Positions 8,083-16,322 of a stretch of DNA of 64,000 nucleotides are shown here, one piece after another (position 1 is the first letter of the stretch; each line of letters opens with the position of its first letter). Source of the DNA: Streptomyces sp. NBC_00663 (GTDB lineage Bacteria > Actinomycetota > Actinomycetes > Streptomycetales > Streptomycetaceae); NCBI RefSeq assembly GCF_036226885.1, contig NZ_CP109027.1, positions 3,968,001 to 4,032,000 of the forward strand, read 5' to 3'. Made by a program: the position numbers and the translations under genes. The notes under the pieces are model-generated. The model saw nothing but the letters and a program-made list of their open reading frames with translations. It did not search any database and had not been told where the DNA came from.

Positions 8083-9420
8083 ATGGCCACGGACTACGGA
8101 CAGAGCTACGGGTTCCTCGACGAGCCGCGGCGGCATCGGCTGCCCACCGGGCTGCGGGCACCGTTCGAGGGACGCACCTGGCGTGAGTTCGGATATGTGC
8201 TGCTCAGCCTGCCGATCAGCATCGTGCTGTTCACGTACGGCGTCACGATGGTCGCGATCGGTGCCGGGCTGTTGGTGACGTTCCTCGGGGTGCCGGTGCT
8301 GGCGGCGGGGCTGGCCGGGTGCCGGGGCTTCGGGGCGATGGAGCGGGCGCGGGCGCGCGGGCTGCTGGACCTGGAGGTCGCCGATCCGGAGCCGCTCAGG
8401 ATGCGGGGGCACGGGTTCCTGGCCTGGATGGGGGCGGTGCTGAAGAGCGGGGCCTCGTGGCGGGCGCTGCTGTACTCGGTGATCCAGTTGCCGTGGTCGG
8501 TGTTCTCCTTCGTGGTCGCCGTGAACTTCTGGGCGTACGGGTGGGCGCTGCTCACGTATCCGCTGTGGTTCTGGCTGTTCCCGGCGTACGGCGGGCAGGA
8601 CGGGCTTCAGCTGTACGGCGACGAGACGCATCACATCTATCTCGACAACCCCTTCGAGATCGGCGTGACGGCGTTGGTGGGGCTGTTGTTCACGCTGGCC
8701 ACGCCGTGGATCGTGCGGGCGCTGACGCAGGTCGACCGGGTGCTGGTGCACGGGCTGCTCGGGCCGTCGCGGCTGGCGACGCGGGTGGTGGAGCTGGAGT
8801 CGGACCGGGGGGTCGTAGTGGACACGGCGGCGGCGGATCTGCGGCGGATCGAGCGGGATCTGCATGACGGGGCGCAGGCGCGGCTGGTGGCGTTGGCGAT
8901 GGATCTGGGGCTGGCGAAGGAGAAGCTGGCGGAGGATCCGGAGGCGGCGGCGCGGATGGTGGACGAGGCGCACGGTGAGGTGAAGACGGCGCTTCAGGAA
9001 CTGCGGGATCTGGCGCGCGGGATCCATCCGGCGGTGCTGACGGACCGGGGGCTGGACGCTGCGCTGTCGGCGGTCTCCTCGCGGTGCACGGTGCCGGTGC
9101 AGGTCGAGGTGGACCTGGTGGAGCGGCCGGCGCCGGCGATCGAGGGGATCGCGTACTTCACGGTGTCGGAGCTGTTGCAGAACATCAGCAAGCACTCGCG
9201 GGCCACGTGGGCGGGGGTGGACGTGTGGCGGGTGGAGAACCGGCTGATGTTGCAGGTGGTGGACAACGGGGTGGGCGGCGCGAGTGCCTCCGGCGGGTCG
9301 GGGCTGGCCGGGCTGGCCGAGCGGCTCGACGCGGTGGACGGGATTCTGGTGGTGGACTCGCCGGTGGGGGGTCCTACCCGGGTCACCGCGGAGTTGCCCT
9401 GGCGGGGGGAGCGGGTTTGA
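8083..9420 (+). CDS. Sensor histidine kinase, NarL/DesK type (second of a tandem pair)
   Basis: Paralog of the preceding kinase, 445 residues. The sensor part (1-245) has four to five hydrophobic segments and differs from the first kinase by a longer extracytoplasmic loop with GGQDGLQLYGDETHHIY. The catalytic half is almost a copy: ELESDRGVVVDTAAADLRR, then RDLHDGAQARLV with the phospho-His, TVSELLQNISKHS, and DNGVGGA plus GLAGLAERLD. The ATG at 8083 has a GAGAAGGACG ribosome site. The pair looks like a local duplication whose sensor domains diverged, so two stimuli may converge on the one regulator at 9861. Confidence 0.93.
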   Translation: MATDYGQSYGFLDEPRRHRLPTGLRAPFEGRTWREFGYVLLSLPISIVLFTYGVTMVAIGAGLLVTFLGVPVLAAGLAGCRGFGAMERARARGLLDLEVADPEPLRMRGHGFLAWMGAVLKSGASWRALLYSVIQLPWSVFSFVVAVNFWAYGWALLTYPLWFWLFPAYGGQDGLQLYGDETHHIYLDNPFEIGVTALVGLLFTLATPWIVRALTQVDRVLVHGLLGPSRLATRVVELESDRGVVVDTAAADLRRIERDLHDGAQARLVALAMDLGLAKEKLAEDPEAAARMVDEAHGEVKTALQELRDLARGIHPAVLTDRGLDAALSAVSSRCTVPVQVEVDLVERPAPAIEGIAYFTVSELLQNISKHSRATWAGVDVWRVENRLMLQVVDNGVGGASASGGSGLAGLAERLDAVDGILVVDSPVGGPTRVTAELPWRGERV

Positions 9421-9539
9421 GGGGCGGGCGTCGTAGGCGTCGTACGGGCTGAACGACGGGCGGCGGGGGTGTGCGCGGGTGTTCTCCGCCCCCCCGCCGC
9501 CCTTACCTTTTTCCGCCCCCGCCGCCCTTACCCGTTCCC

Positions 9540-9705
9540 ATCCCCAGGGGCTGCCGCCCCTTCGACCCCGCCTCCCTGGGGGCTCCCGCCCCCAGACCCC
9601 CACTCCCCAGACCCCCACTCCCCAGACCCCGCTCCCCAGACCCCGCTCCCCAGACCCCCGCCTCGGCCCCGAAAGGGCCTCGTCCTCGAACGCCGGACGG
9701 GCTGA
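9540..9705. repeat. GC-rich Streptomyces intergenic repeat with five tandem units
   Basis: Part of a 440-bp gap without a convincing gene (9421-9860). It holds five near-identical 14-16 bp units of the type CCCCAGACCCC(C/G)(A)CT between 9590 and 9660, then CGAACGCCGGACGGGCTGAA, a sequence I recognise as a common streptomycete intergenic element. Inverted segments such as AGGGGCTGCCGCCCCT can form hairpins. It probably acts as 3'-end structure for the kinase gene. Short open frames across it are proline-rich artefacts. Confidence 0.7.
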
Positions 9706-9860
9706 AAGACGCCTGTCGCGTGCCTCTTCCTCCCGTTGATTCCCGCTGAATCCCGTTGCTCCGGCGCGAGCCGGTGTGAATGCTGGAATGCTGGACTTTG
9801 CTCGTCGGGAAGACGGGCGCGGAGTCGGGGTGTGGGGGGCCGAAGATCGTGGAGGACAGG

Positions 9861-10520
9861 GTGCGGGTGGTCATCGCCGAGGATTCAGTGCTGCTCAGGG
9901 AGGGGCTGACCCGGCTGCTGACCGATCGTGGACATGACGTCGTCGCGGGGGTGGGCGACGGGGAGGCGCTGGTCAAGACCATCACCGAGCTCGACGGGCA
10001 GGGAGAGCTGCCGGACGTGGTGGTGGCCGATGTGCGGATGCCGCCCACGCACACCGACGAAGGGGTGCGAGCCGCCGTACAGCTGCGCAAGGCCCACCCG
10101 GGGCTCGGGGTGCTCGTACTGTCGCAGTACGTGGAGGAGCGGTACGCGACCGAACTTCTCGCCGGGTCCAGTCGCGGCGTCGGCTATCTGCTCAAGGACC
10201 GGGTAGCCGAGGTGCGTGAGTTCGTGGACGCGGTGGTGCGGGTCGCCCAGGGGGGTACGGCCCTGGACCCGGAGGTCGTGGCGCAGCTGCTGGGGCGCAG
10301 CCGCAAGCAGGACGTGCTCGCGGGCCTCACCCCGCGGGAGCGTGAGGTGCTGGGGCTGATGGCCGAGGGACGGACGAACTCGGCGGTCGCCCGGCAGTTG
10401 GTGGTGAGCGACGGGGCGGTGGAGAAGCACGTCAGCAATATCTTCCTGAAGCTGGGGCTGTCCCCCAGTGACGGGGATCACCGTCGGGTTCTCGCGGTCC
10501 TCACCTATCTGAACTCCTGA
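9861..10520 (+). CDS. LuxR/NarL-family two-component response regulator
   Basis: DNA-binding regulator of 219 residues. The receiver domain begins VRVVIAEDSVLLREGL with the acidic pocket, phospho-Asp in VVVADVRMPP, the Thr/Ser switch in LVLSQY and Lys in YLLKDRVAEV. The C-terminal helix-turn-helix is LTPREREVLGLMAEGRTNSAVA with the recognition helix VVSDGAVEKHVSNIFLKLGL. The GTG at 9861 has GGAGG five bases upstream. A GTG at 9849 (four more residues) is possible. It is encoded just after two kinases that lack their own regulators, so it is the likely shared partner. A small CTGACA-CCG-TGTCAG dyad follows at 10525-10539. Confidence 0.93.
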   Translation: MRVVIAEDSVLLREGLTRLLTDRGHDVVAGVGDGEALVKTITELDGQGELPDVVVADVRMPPTHTDEGVRAAVQLRKAHPGLGVLVLSQYVEERYATELLAGSSRGVGYLLKDRVAEVREFVDAVVRVAQGGTALDPEVVAQLLGRSRKQDVLAGLTPREREVLGLMAEGRTNSAVARQLVVSDGAVEKHVSNIFLKLGLSPSDGDHRRVLAVLTYLNS

Positions 10521-10773
10521 TGACCTGACACCGTGTCAGCCGTATGGGTGCAACGGTCACCGAGCCGGAGAACCGAACGGGAGTACTGGGCGTCTTGTAG
10601 GGAAGCGCCGGGGGGCGAGAAATCATGACAAGTCAGGGCGGCGGGGCGTCTCAAAATCGTGTCCATCATGCGATTGGCCACAGGAAGGCGACCCTTACGG
10701 ACGTAGGGTTGATCCAGGGAAGGCCCGCGGGAAGGCCTGTCCCGGACAGCCGCCTCGAAGGAGGTCCAGTTCA

Positions 10774-12702
10774 GTGACCAGCCAGGTCAGTAGCCCAGCG
10801 GAGCAGGCCGACGAAGCCGTCGTGGGAGAGCAGCGCAAAGCGGCAGGGACCAAGGACGTCCGCCGCCTCGACCGGGTGATCATCCGCTTCGCGGGGGACT
10901 CGGGTGACGGTATGCAGCTCACCGGCGACCGCTTCACCTCCGAGACGGCCACCTTCGGCAATGATCTGTCCACTCTTCCCAACTTCCCCGCCGAGATCCG
11001 GGCCCCTGCCGGAACCCTGCCGGGTGTCTCGTCCTTCCAGCTGCACTTCGCCGACCACGACATCCTCACGCCGGGCGACGCGCCGAACGTGCTGGTCGCG
11101 ATGAATCCGGCGGCCCTGCGGGCCAATATCGCCGATCTGCCACGCGGCGCGGAGATCATCGTCAACACGGACGAGTTCACCAAACGGGCGATGCAGAAGG
11201 TCGGGTACCAGACCTCACCACTGGAGGACGGGTCGCTCGACGGGTACAGCCTCCACCCTGTGCCCCTGACGACACTCACGGTGGAGGCACTGAAGGACTT
11301 CGACCTGTCCCGCAAAGAGGCCGAGCGCAGCAAGAACATGTTCGCGCTCGGCCTCTTGTCGTGGATGTACCACCGGCCGACGGAAGGCACGGAGAAGTTC
11401 CTGAAGGCGAAGTTCGCCAAGAAGCCGGACATCGCGGCGGCCAATATCGCGGCCTTCCGCGCCGGCTGGAACTTCGGCGAGACGACCGAGGACTTCGCGG
11501 TCTCCTACGAGGTCGCCCCGGCCGCGACCGCCTTCCCGACCGGTACCTACCGCAACATCTCCGGGAACCTGGCCCTGTCCTACGGGCTGGTCACCGCGTC
11601 TCGGCAGGCGGACCTGCCGTTGTATCTGGGCTCGTACCCGATCACCCCGGCCTCCGACATCCTGCACGAGCTGAGCAAGCACAAGAACTTCGGTGTCCGC
11701 ACCTTCCAGGCGGAGGACGAGATCGCCGGCATCGGCGCGGCGCTGGGCGCGGCCTTCGGCGGCTCGCTGGCGGTGACGACGACGTCCGGTCCTGGTGTGG
11801 CGCTCAAGAGCGAGACGATCGGCCTCGCGGTCTCCCTGGAGCTGCCCCTGCTGGTCATCGACATCCAGCGCGGCGGGCCGTCGACCGGGCTGCCGACCAA
11901 GACCGAGCAGGCGGACCTGCTCCAGGCGATGTTCGGCCGCAACGGCGAGGCGCCGGTCCCGATCGTCGCCCCGCGCACCCCGGCCGACTGCTTCGACGCG
12001 GCACTGGAGGCGGCGCGTATCGCGCTGACGTACCGCACCCCGGTGATGCTGCTCTCCGACGGCTACCTCGCCAACGGCAGCGAGCCGTGGCGCATCCCGG
12101 AGCAGGACGAACTGCCGGACCTGACCGTGCAGTTCGCGCAGGGCCCGAACCACACCCTGGACGACGGCACCGAGGTCTTCTGGCCGTACAAGCGCGACCC
12201 GCAGACCCTGGCCCGCCCCTGGGCCGTCCCCGGCACGCCCGGTCTCGAACACCGCATCGGCGGCATCGAGAAGCAGGACGGCTCGGGCAACATCTCCTAC
12301 GACCCCGCCAACCACGACTTCATGGTCCGCACCCGGCAGGCCAAGATCGACGGTATCGACGTACCCGATGTCGAGGTCGACGATCCGCACGAGGCCAGCA
12401 CCCTGGTGCTGGGCTGGGGTTCGACGTACGGCCCGATCACCGCCGCCGTGCGCCGGCTGCGGGCGGCCGGCGAGTCCATCGCGCAGGCCCATCTGCGCCA
12501 CCTCAACCCGTTCCCCCGGAACCTCGGCACCGTGCTGCGGCGGTACGACAAGGTGGTGATCCCCGAGATGAACCTCGGGCAGCTCGCCACGCTGATCCGG
12601 GCGAAGTACCTGGTCGACGCCCACTCGTACAACCAGGTCAACGGCATGCCGTTCAAGGCCGAACAACTCGCCACGGCTCTCAAGGAGGCCATCGATGGCT
12701 GA
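10774..12702 (+). CDS. korA: 2-oxoacid:ferredoxin oxidoreductase, alpha subunit (fused gamma-alpha)
   Basis: 642 residues. Residues 27-220 are the gamma domain (IIRFAGDSGDGMQLTGDRF). Residues 245-630 are the pyruvate-ferredoxin-oxidoreductase-type alpha domain (LGSYPITPASDILHEL, then EDEIAGIGAALGAAFGG, TTTSGPGVALKSE, and DIQRGGPSTGLPTKTEQAD). With KorB it oxidatively decarboxylates a 2-oxoacid, usually 2-oxoglutarate in actinobacteria, to the acyl-CoA and reduces ferredoxin. The GTG at 10774 is preceded by GAAGGAGG ten bases away. An imperfect dyad ACCCT-N9-AGGGT lies at 10691-10709. The gene overlaps korB by 8 bases. Substrate choice cannot be proven from sequence. Confidence 0.95.
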   Translation: MTSQVSSPAEQADEAVVGEQRKAAGTKDVRRLDRVIIRFAGDSGDGMQLTGDRFTSETATFGNDLSTLPNFPAEIRAPAGTLPGVSSFQLHFADHDILTPGDAPNVLVAMNPAALRANIADLPRGAEIIVNTDEFTKRAMQKVGYQTSPLEDGSLDGYSLHPVPLTTLTVEALKDFDLSRKEAERSKNMFALGLLSWMYHRPTEGTEKFLKAKFAKKPDIAAANIAAFRAGWNFGETTEDFAVSYEVAPAATAFPTGTYRNISGNLALSYGLVTASRQADLPLYLGSYPITPASDILHELSKHKNFGVRTFQAEDEIAGIGAALGAAFGGSLAVTTTSGPGVALKSETIGLAVSLELPLLVIDIQRGGPSTGLPTKTEQADLLQAMFGRNGEAPVPIVAPRTPADCFDAALEAARIALTYRTPVMLLSDGYLANGSEPWRIPEQDELPDLTVQFAQGPNHTLDDGTEVFWPYKRDPQTLARPWAVPGTPGLEHRIGGIEKQDGSGNISYDPANHDFMVRTRQAKIDGIDVPDVEVDDPHEASTLVLGWGSTYGPITAAVRRLRAAGESIAQAHLRHLNPFPRNLGTVLRRYDKVVIPEMNLGQLATLIRAKYLVDAHSYNQVNGMPFKAEQLATALKEAIDG

Positions 12703-13774
12703 GACGTCCACGGAAGGCACGGGCACGATCGAGGCGCTTTCGCTCGTCCCGAAGGCCGAGGGACGCCAGGCGATGAAGGACTTCAAGTCCGACCAGGAAG
12801 TGCGCTGGTGCCCCGGCTGCGGTGACTACGCGATCCTCGCCGCCGTGCAGGGCTTCATGCCCGAACTCGGCCTGGCCAAGGAGAACATCGTCTTCGTCTC
12901 GGGCATCGGCTGCTCCTCCCGTTTCCCGTACTACATGAACACGTACGGCATGCACTCCATCCACGGCCGCGCCCCCGCCATCGCGACCGGACTGGCCACC
13001 TCCCGGCGGGACTTGAGCGTCTGGGTGGTCACCGGTGACGGTGACGCGCTGTCGATCGGCGGCAACCACCTGATCCACGCGCTGCGCAGAAACGTCAACC
13101 TCAAGATCCTGCTGTTCAACAACCGGATCTACGGACTGACCAAGGGCCAGTACTCCCCCACCTCCGAGGTCGGGAAGATCACCAAGTCGACGCCGATGGG
13201 CTCGCTGGACGCGCCCTTCAACCCGGTGTCGCTGGCGATCGGCGCGGAGGCGTCGTTCGTGGCGCGGACGGTGGACTCCGACCGCAAGCACCTCACGGAG
13301 GTCCTGCGCCAGGCCGCGGCCCATCCGGGTACGGCGCTGATCGAGATCTACCAGAACTGCAACATCTTCAACGACGGCGCCTTCGAGGTCCTGAAGGACC
13401 GGCAGCAGGCTGAGGAGGCGGTGATCCGCCTCGAACACGGGCAGCCGATCCGCTTCGGCACGGACGGTTCCAAGGGGGTCGTACGGGACCGGCTGACCGG
13501 TGATCTGAAGGTGGTGACGGTGACCGCGGACAACGAGGCCGAGATCCTGGTCCACGACGCCCACGCGGCGTCCCCGACCACCGCCTTCGCCCTCTCCCGC
13601 CTCGCCGACCCGGACACCCTGCACCACACGCCCATCGGCGTCCTGCGGTCCGTGGACCGGCCGGTGTACGACACCCAGATGGCCGACCAGCTCGACACGG
13701 CGATCGAGCAGAACGGCAAGGGTGATCTGGCGGCGCTGCTGGCGGGCGGGGACACCTGGACGGTCGTGGGCTGA
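12695..13774 (+). CDS. korB: 2-oxoacid:ferredoxin oxidoreductase, beta subunit
   Basis: 359-residue TPP-binding subunit. Motifs are RWCPGCGDYAILAAVQ, GIGCSSRFPYYMNTYGMHSIHGRAPAIA, and the TPP/Mg motif TGDGDALSIGGNHLIHALRRN, followed by NNRIYGLTKGQYSPTS. The Cys residues in CPGCG and GIGCSS, with a later Cys in YQNCNIF, are the conserved [4Fe-4S] ligands of this family. It has no extra ferredoxin domain, so an external ferredoxin must take the electrons. It is translated with an 8-base overlap from korA and ends at a strong terminator (13821-13856). Confidence 0.95.
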   Translation: MAETSTEGTGTIEALSLVPKAEGRQAMKDFKSDQEVRWCPGCGDYAILAAVQGFMPELGLAKENIVFVSGIGCSSRFPYYMNTYGMHSIHGRAPAIATGLATSRRDLSVWVVTGDGDALSIGGNHLIHALRRNVNLKILLFNNRIYGLTKGQYSPTSEVGKITKSTPMGSLDAPFNPVSLAIGAEASFVARTVDSDRKHLTEVLRQAAAHPGTALIEIYQNCNIFNDGAFEVLKDRQQAEEAVIRLEHGQPIRFGTDGSKGVVRDRLTGDLKVVTVTADNEAEILVHDAHAASPTTAFALSRLADPDTLHHTPIGVLRSVDRPVYDTQMADQLDTAIEQNGKGDLAALLAGGDTWTVVG

Positions 13775-13820
13775 CGAGTCCCGGAGGCCTTAGGACCTGA
13801 AGGCCTGAAGACCTGGAGGC

Positions 13821-13856
13821 GTGAGGCCTGGATGTCGTACGGCATCCAGGCCTCAC
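13821..13856. terminator. Perfect 14-bp hairpin terminator between convergent genes
   Basis: GTGAGGCCTGGATG (13821-13834), an 8-base loop, then the exact reverse complement CATCCAGGCCTCAC (13843-13856). It lies 46 bp after the korB stop and 5 bp from the stop of the convergent gene at 13862, so it probably ends transcription from both sides. There is no T-tract, as is usual in Streptomyces. Confidence 0.85.
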
Positions 13857-13861
13857 GGCTG

Positions 13862-14152
13862 TCAGGCGTCGGGGATGTCCCGCTTGGCCCTGATCAGGGT
13901 CTCGCGGGTGATGACGACGATGCGTTCGTAGTCGGCGCGGGCTGCGTCGGAGGGGAGAAGGGGGTCGAGTTCGGCGGTGGCCTCGGTGCCGATGACGGCG
14001 AAGTTGCCGTCGGTGAGTTCGAAGAGGTCGGGGCAGGTCTCGCCGGACAAGCTGCCTCGTTGGCGTGGGGTCCAGCCCAATCTTCGGGAGATGAGGCGGA
14101 CTTGGGGGTCGTCGAACACCACGGTGGGCTCCTCTGCGGGGGTGTAATGCAC
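13862..14152 (-). CDS. Small conserved Streptomyces protein of unknown function
   Basis: 96 residues starting from GTG at 14152 (MHYTPAEEPTVVFDDPQ), acidic, without membrane segments or a recognised motif. The composition (Arg/Leu/Asp/Thr) and codon usage look like a real gene, and I recall similar short hypothetical proteins in streptomycetes. It contains two tryptophan/Cys positions (RLGWTPRQRG, SGETCPDLFE) that may be structural. It ends against the korB terminator. The 97-bp gap upstream contains the AT-richer minus-strand stretch CATCTATGAATAGCCT, a possible promoter. Function unknown. Confidence 0.7.
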   Translation of the reverse strand: MHYTPAEEPTVVFDDPQVRLISRRLGWTPRQRGSLSGETCPDLFELTDGNFAVIGTEATAELDPLLPSDAARADYERIVVITRETLIRAKRDIPDA

Positions 14153-14249
14153 GACTCGCCTGCGACAGGATCGTCACATAGGCGGACTTGGCGCAGGCTA
14201 TTCATAGATGACCCGCCAAACCTCGCTTTAGACCCACTCGTTAGCGTGA

Positions 14250-14747
14250 TCACATCAGCGGTGACCCCACCACCCACCACTCGTCCGGGTCGTCCGCCCG
14301 CTCCTCCAGGATGGCGTCGACGGCCCGCCCGACCCTGGCCTCCAGTGAGTCCTCGGGGAGTTCACGACGGTGTTCGGCCGTGCGTTCCCAGTACTCGGCG
14401 AAGACGCCACCGCGGCACAACACACGCAGATGTCCCCGGAGTTCGTCCCAGTCGACCGAGCCGACCCGGTACGAGAGCAGCATGGCCGCGTACCAGCGGT
14501 TCACGAACAGGATCTGGCGGCGCTTCTCCTCGGACACGCCGGTCAGCGAGCTGGCGGCGTCGGCGAGCGACGGGTCGTCCAGGGCGCGGCCCTGGTGTTC
14601 GGCGATCAGGCGGTGGTGCTGGATGAGGTTGGCGCGGCGGATCTCCTCGGTCATGAGCGTCAGCTGCCCCACGAGCGCGGACAGCAGTTCCTCCTGGCGC
14701 CGACGGCGGGCACCCCGGCCGAAGAGCGCGCGCAACGGTGTGGTCAT
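14250..14747 (-). CDS. DUF6082-like protein of unknown function
   Basis: 165 residues from ATG at 14747 (MTTPLRALFGRGARRRRQEE). A longer in-frame reading to 14921 adds a Gly/Arg/Pro-rich stretch unlike the rest and is rejected as the start. Mainly helical, it carries the pattern IQHHRLIAEHQGRALDDP, then RRQILFVNRWYAAMLLSYRVG and WDELRGHLRVLC, and ends in EWWVVGSP. This looks like the DUF6082 family common in streptomycetes (from memory). Role unknown. It lies tail-to-head with the small gene at 13862, and 101 bp after the HxlR regulator end. Confidence 0.7.
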   Translation of the reverse strand: MTTPLRALFGRGARRRRQEELLSALVGQLTLMTEEIRRANLIQHHRLIAEHQGRALDDPSLADAASSLTGVSEEKRRQILFVNRWYAAMLLSYRVGSVDWDELRGHLRVLCRGGVFAEYWERTAEHRRELPEDSLEARVGRAVDAILEERADDPDEWWVVGSPLM

Positions 14748-14848
14748 GGCAACGAGTCCCCCCTGGTCGCGGACCCTCATGGTGCCCGGCGGTCCGGGTC
14801 CGCGCTCGGGGCGGAAAGGGGGCGCACGGAAGGACGCCCGCTCAGGGC

Positions 14849-15259
14849 TCAGGCGCGGTTCTTCGCCTCGTCGTACGCCTGCCGTGCCTTCTCCACCTCG
14901 CCCATCCGCCGTTCCGTCCACAGCGCCAGACCCCGCACCTGTTCCGCCGCCTCCCGGCCCAGGTCGGTGACGGAGTAGTCCACTCTCGGGGGGATCACGG
15001 GCTGGGCGTCGCGGTGGATCAGGCCGTCGCGTTCGAGGGTCTGGAGGGTCTGGGTGAGCATCTTCTCGCTGACACCCCGGCCGCCGAGGACGTTGATCGC
15101 CCGGCGGAGTTCGCTGAAGCGGTAGGGACGGTTCAGGAGCTCGATCAGGACCAGGACACCCCAGCGGCTGGTGACGTGCTCAAGGACGAGGCGGTGGGGG
15201 CACATCGCCTCCGCGTCCTGCCCGGATGCCATCGACGGGCGAGCATTACTTACTGCCAT
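14849..15259 (-). CDS. HxlR-family winged-helix transcriptional regulator
   Basis: 136 residues. The core is CPHRLVLEHVTSRWGVLVLIELL, then RFSELRRAINVLGGRGVSEKMLTQTLQTLERDGLIHR, the typical HxlR wHTH ending in a wing with VDYSVTDLGRE. An N-terminal Cys in AMCPHR corresponds to the sensing Cys of QorR/YodB-like members, which respond to quinones or electrophiles. It is divergent from the NmrA-type reductase at 15351, which it probably represses. A 25-bp dyad (15263-15287) lies just 4 bp from its start codon. Confidence 0.93.
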   Translation of the reverse strand: MAVSNARPSMASGQDAEAMCPHRLVLEHVTSRWGVLVLIELLNRPYRFSELRRAINVLGGRGVSEKMLTQTLQTLERDGLIHRDAQPVIPPRVDYSVTDLGREAAEQVRGLALWTERRMGEVEKARQAYDEAKNRA

Positions 15260-15262
15260 GCC

Positions 15263-15287
15263 AGTACCTTACTTCAAAGTGGGTACT
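15263..15287. promoter_or_regulatory. Probable HxlR operator in the divergent intergenic region
   Basis: AGTACC (15263-15268) and GGTACT (15282-15287) form a perfect 6-bp inverted repeat around an AT-rich centre with TT/AA extending the symmetry. It lies between the regulator (start 15259) and the reductase (start 15351). HxlR proteins bind such tac-rich dyads, so simultaneous auto- and target repression is likely. Confidence 0.6.
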
Positions 15288-15350
15288 TTCCATCAGTTAG
15301 CGCAGCCCCTATGGTTAGTGCATCCGCACCCCACAAGGAGATCGCACATC

Positions 15351-16205
15351 ATGAGCATCGTCGTCACCGGAGCCAACGGTCACCTGGGCCGCCACGTCAT
15401 CGAGCAGCTGCTGGAGAAGGTCCCGGCCGACCAGGTCACCGCCGTCGTGCGCAGCGCGGACAAGGGCGCCGAGTTCGCGGCGAAGGGCGTGCAGATCGCC
15501 GTGGCCGACTACAACACCCCCGAGACCTTCGACAGCGTCTTCGCCGAGGGCGACAAGGTGCTCCTCATCTCCGGCAGCGAGGTCGGCAACGACCGCCCGG
15601 GCCAGCACACGGTCGTCATCAACGCGGCCAAGGCCGCCGGCGTGGCCCTGCTCGCCTACACCAGCGCCCCCGGCACCCTCAGCGCCGCGCTCGCCGACGA
15701 CCACCGCGCCACCGAGAAGGTGCTCCTCGCCTCCGGCCTGCCCTACGCCCTGCTGCGCAACGGCTGGTACCACGAGAACTACACCGAGAACCTCGGCCCC
15801 ACCCTGGAGCACAACGCCGTCGTCGCCGCCGCGGGCGAGGGCCGGGTCTCCTCCGCCTCGCGCGCCGACTACGCCGCCGCCGCGGCGGCCGTCCTCACCG
15901 GCGAGGGCCACGAGAACCAGACGTACGAGCTCGGCGGCGACACCGCGTGGAGCTTCGCCGAGTACGCGGCCGAGCTCAGCCGGCAGACCGGCAAGGAGAT
16001 CGCCTACAACAACGTGCCCGGCGAGGCCCTGGTCGGCATCCTGACCGGCGCCGGACTGCCCGAGCAGTTCGCCCAGGTCCTCGCGGGCGTGGACGCCTCC
16101 ATAGCCAAGGGTGAGCTGGTCGTCGACTCCGGTGACCTGTCGCGCCTCGCCGGCCGGCCGACCACCCCGCTGGCCGACGCGATCGCCGCCGCCCTCAAGG
16201 GCTGA
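15351..16205 (+). CDS. NmrA/QorB-type NAD(P)H-binding oxidoreductase
   Basis: 284 residues, atypical short-chain dehydrogenase. The N-terminal dinucleotide motif is VVTGANGHLGRHVIEQLL, followed by VRSADKGAEFAAKGVQIAVADY, LLISGSEVGNDRPGQHTVV, and RNGWYHENYTENL at the substrate site. This pattern matches quinone oxidoreductase 2 (QorB/YtfG). The ATG at 15351 has AAGGAG 13 bases upstream. An upstream in-frame extension would overlap the operator and is rejected. A quinone- or electrophile-responsive HxlR regulator next door supports a detoxifying quinone reductase role (inference). Confidence 0.9.
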   Translation: MSIVVTGANGHLGRHVIEQLLEKVPADQVTAVVRSADKGAEFAAKGVQIAVADYNTPETFDSVFAEGDKVLLISGSEVGNDRPGQHTVVINAAKAAGVALLAYTSAPGTLSAALADDHRATEKVLLASGLPYALLRNGWYHENYTENLGPTLEHNAVVAAAGEGRVSSASRADYAAAAAAVLTGEGHENQTYELGGDTAWSFAEYAAELSRQTGKEIAYNNVPGEALVGILTGAGLPEQFAQVLAGVDASIAKGELVVDSGDLSRLAGRPTTPLADAIAAALKG

Positions 16206-16226
16206 CGCCACCCGCAGCACCTCCCA

Positions 16227-16274
16227 CCCCCGCCTGTCATGACCGTATAGCGATACGGGCATGACAGGCGGGGG
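16227..16274 (+). terminator. 21-bp hairpin terminator
   Basis: CCCCGCCTGTCATG then A then CCGTAT, loop AGCG, ATACGG, mismatch G, and CATGACAGGCGGGG. One mismatch occurs in a stem of about 21 pairs. It sits 22 bp after the reductase stop and 49 bp before the RarD start, so it ends the first transcript. Confidence 0.85.
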
Positions 16275-16322
16275 CGCCCGGCGTTACCTTCATCCGGGCG
16301 ACGCATACGAGAGGGAGGCCCC

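Noticed and set aside
9469..9749. Proline-rich small frames after the second kinase
   Set aside because: They translate the GC-rich intergenic repeat in all three frames, which marks repeat DNA, not a gene.
10525..10539. CTGACA-CCG-TGTCAG as a terminator of the response regulator gene
   Set aside because: Only six pairs; it could equally be a small operator, so no feature was called.
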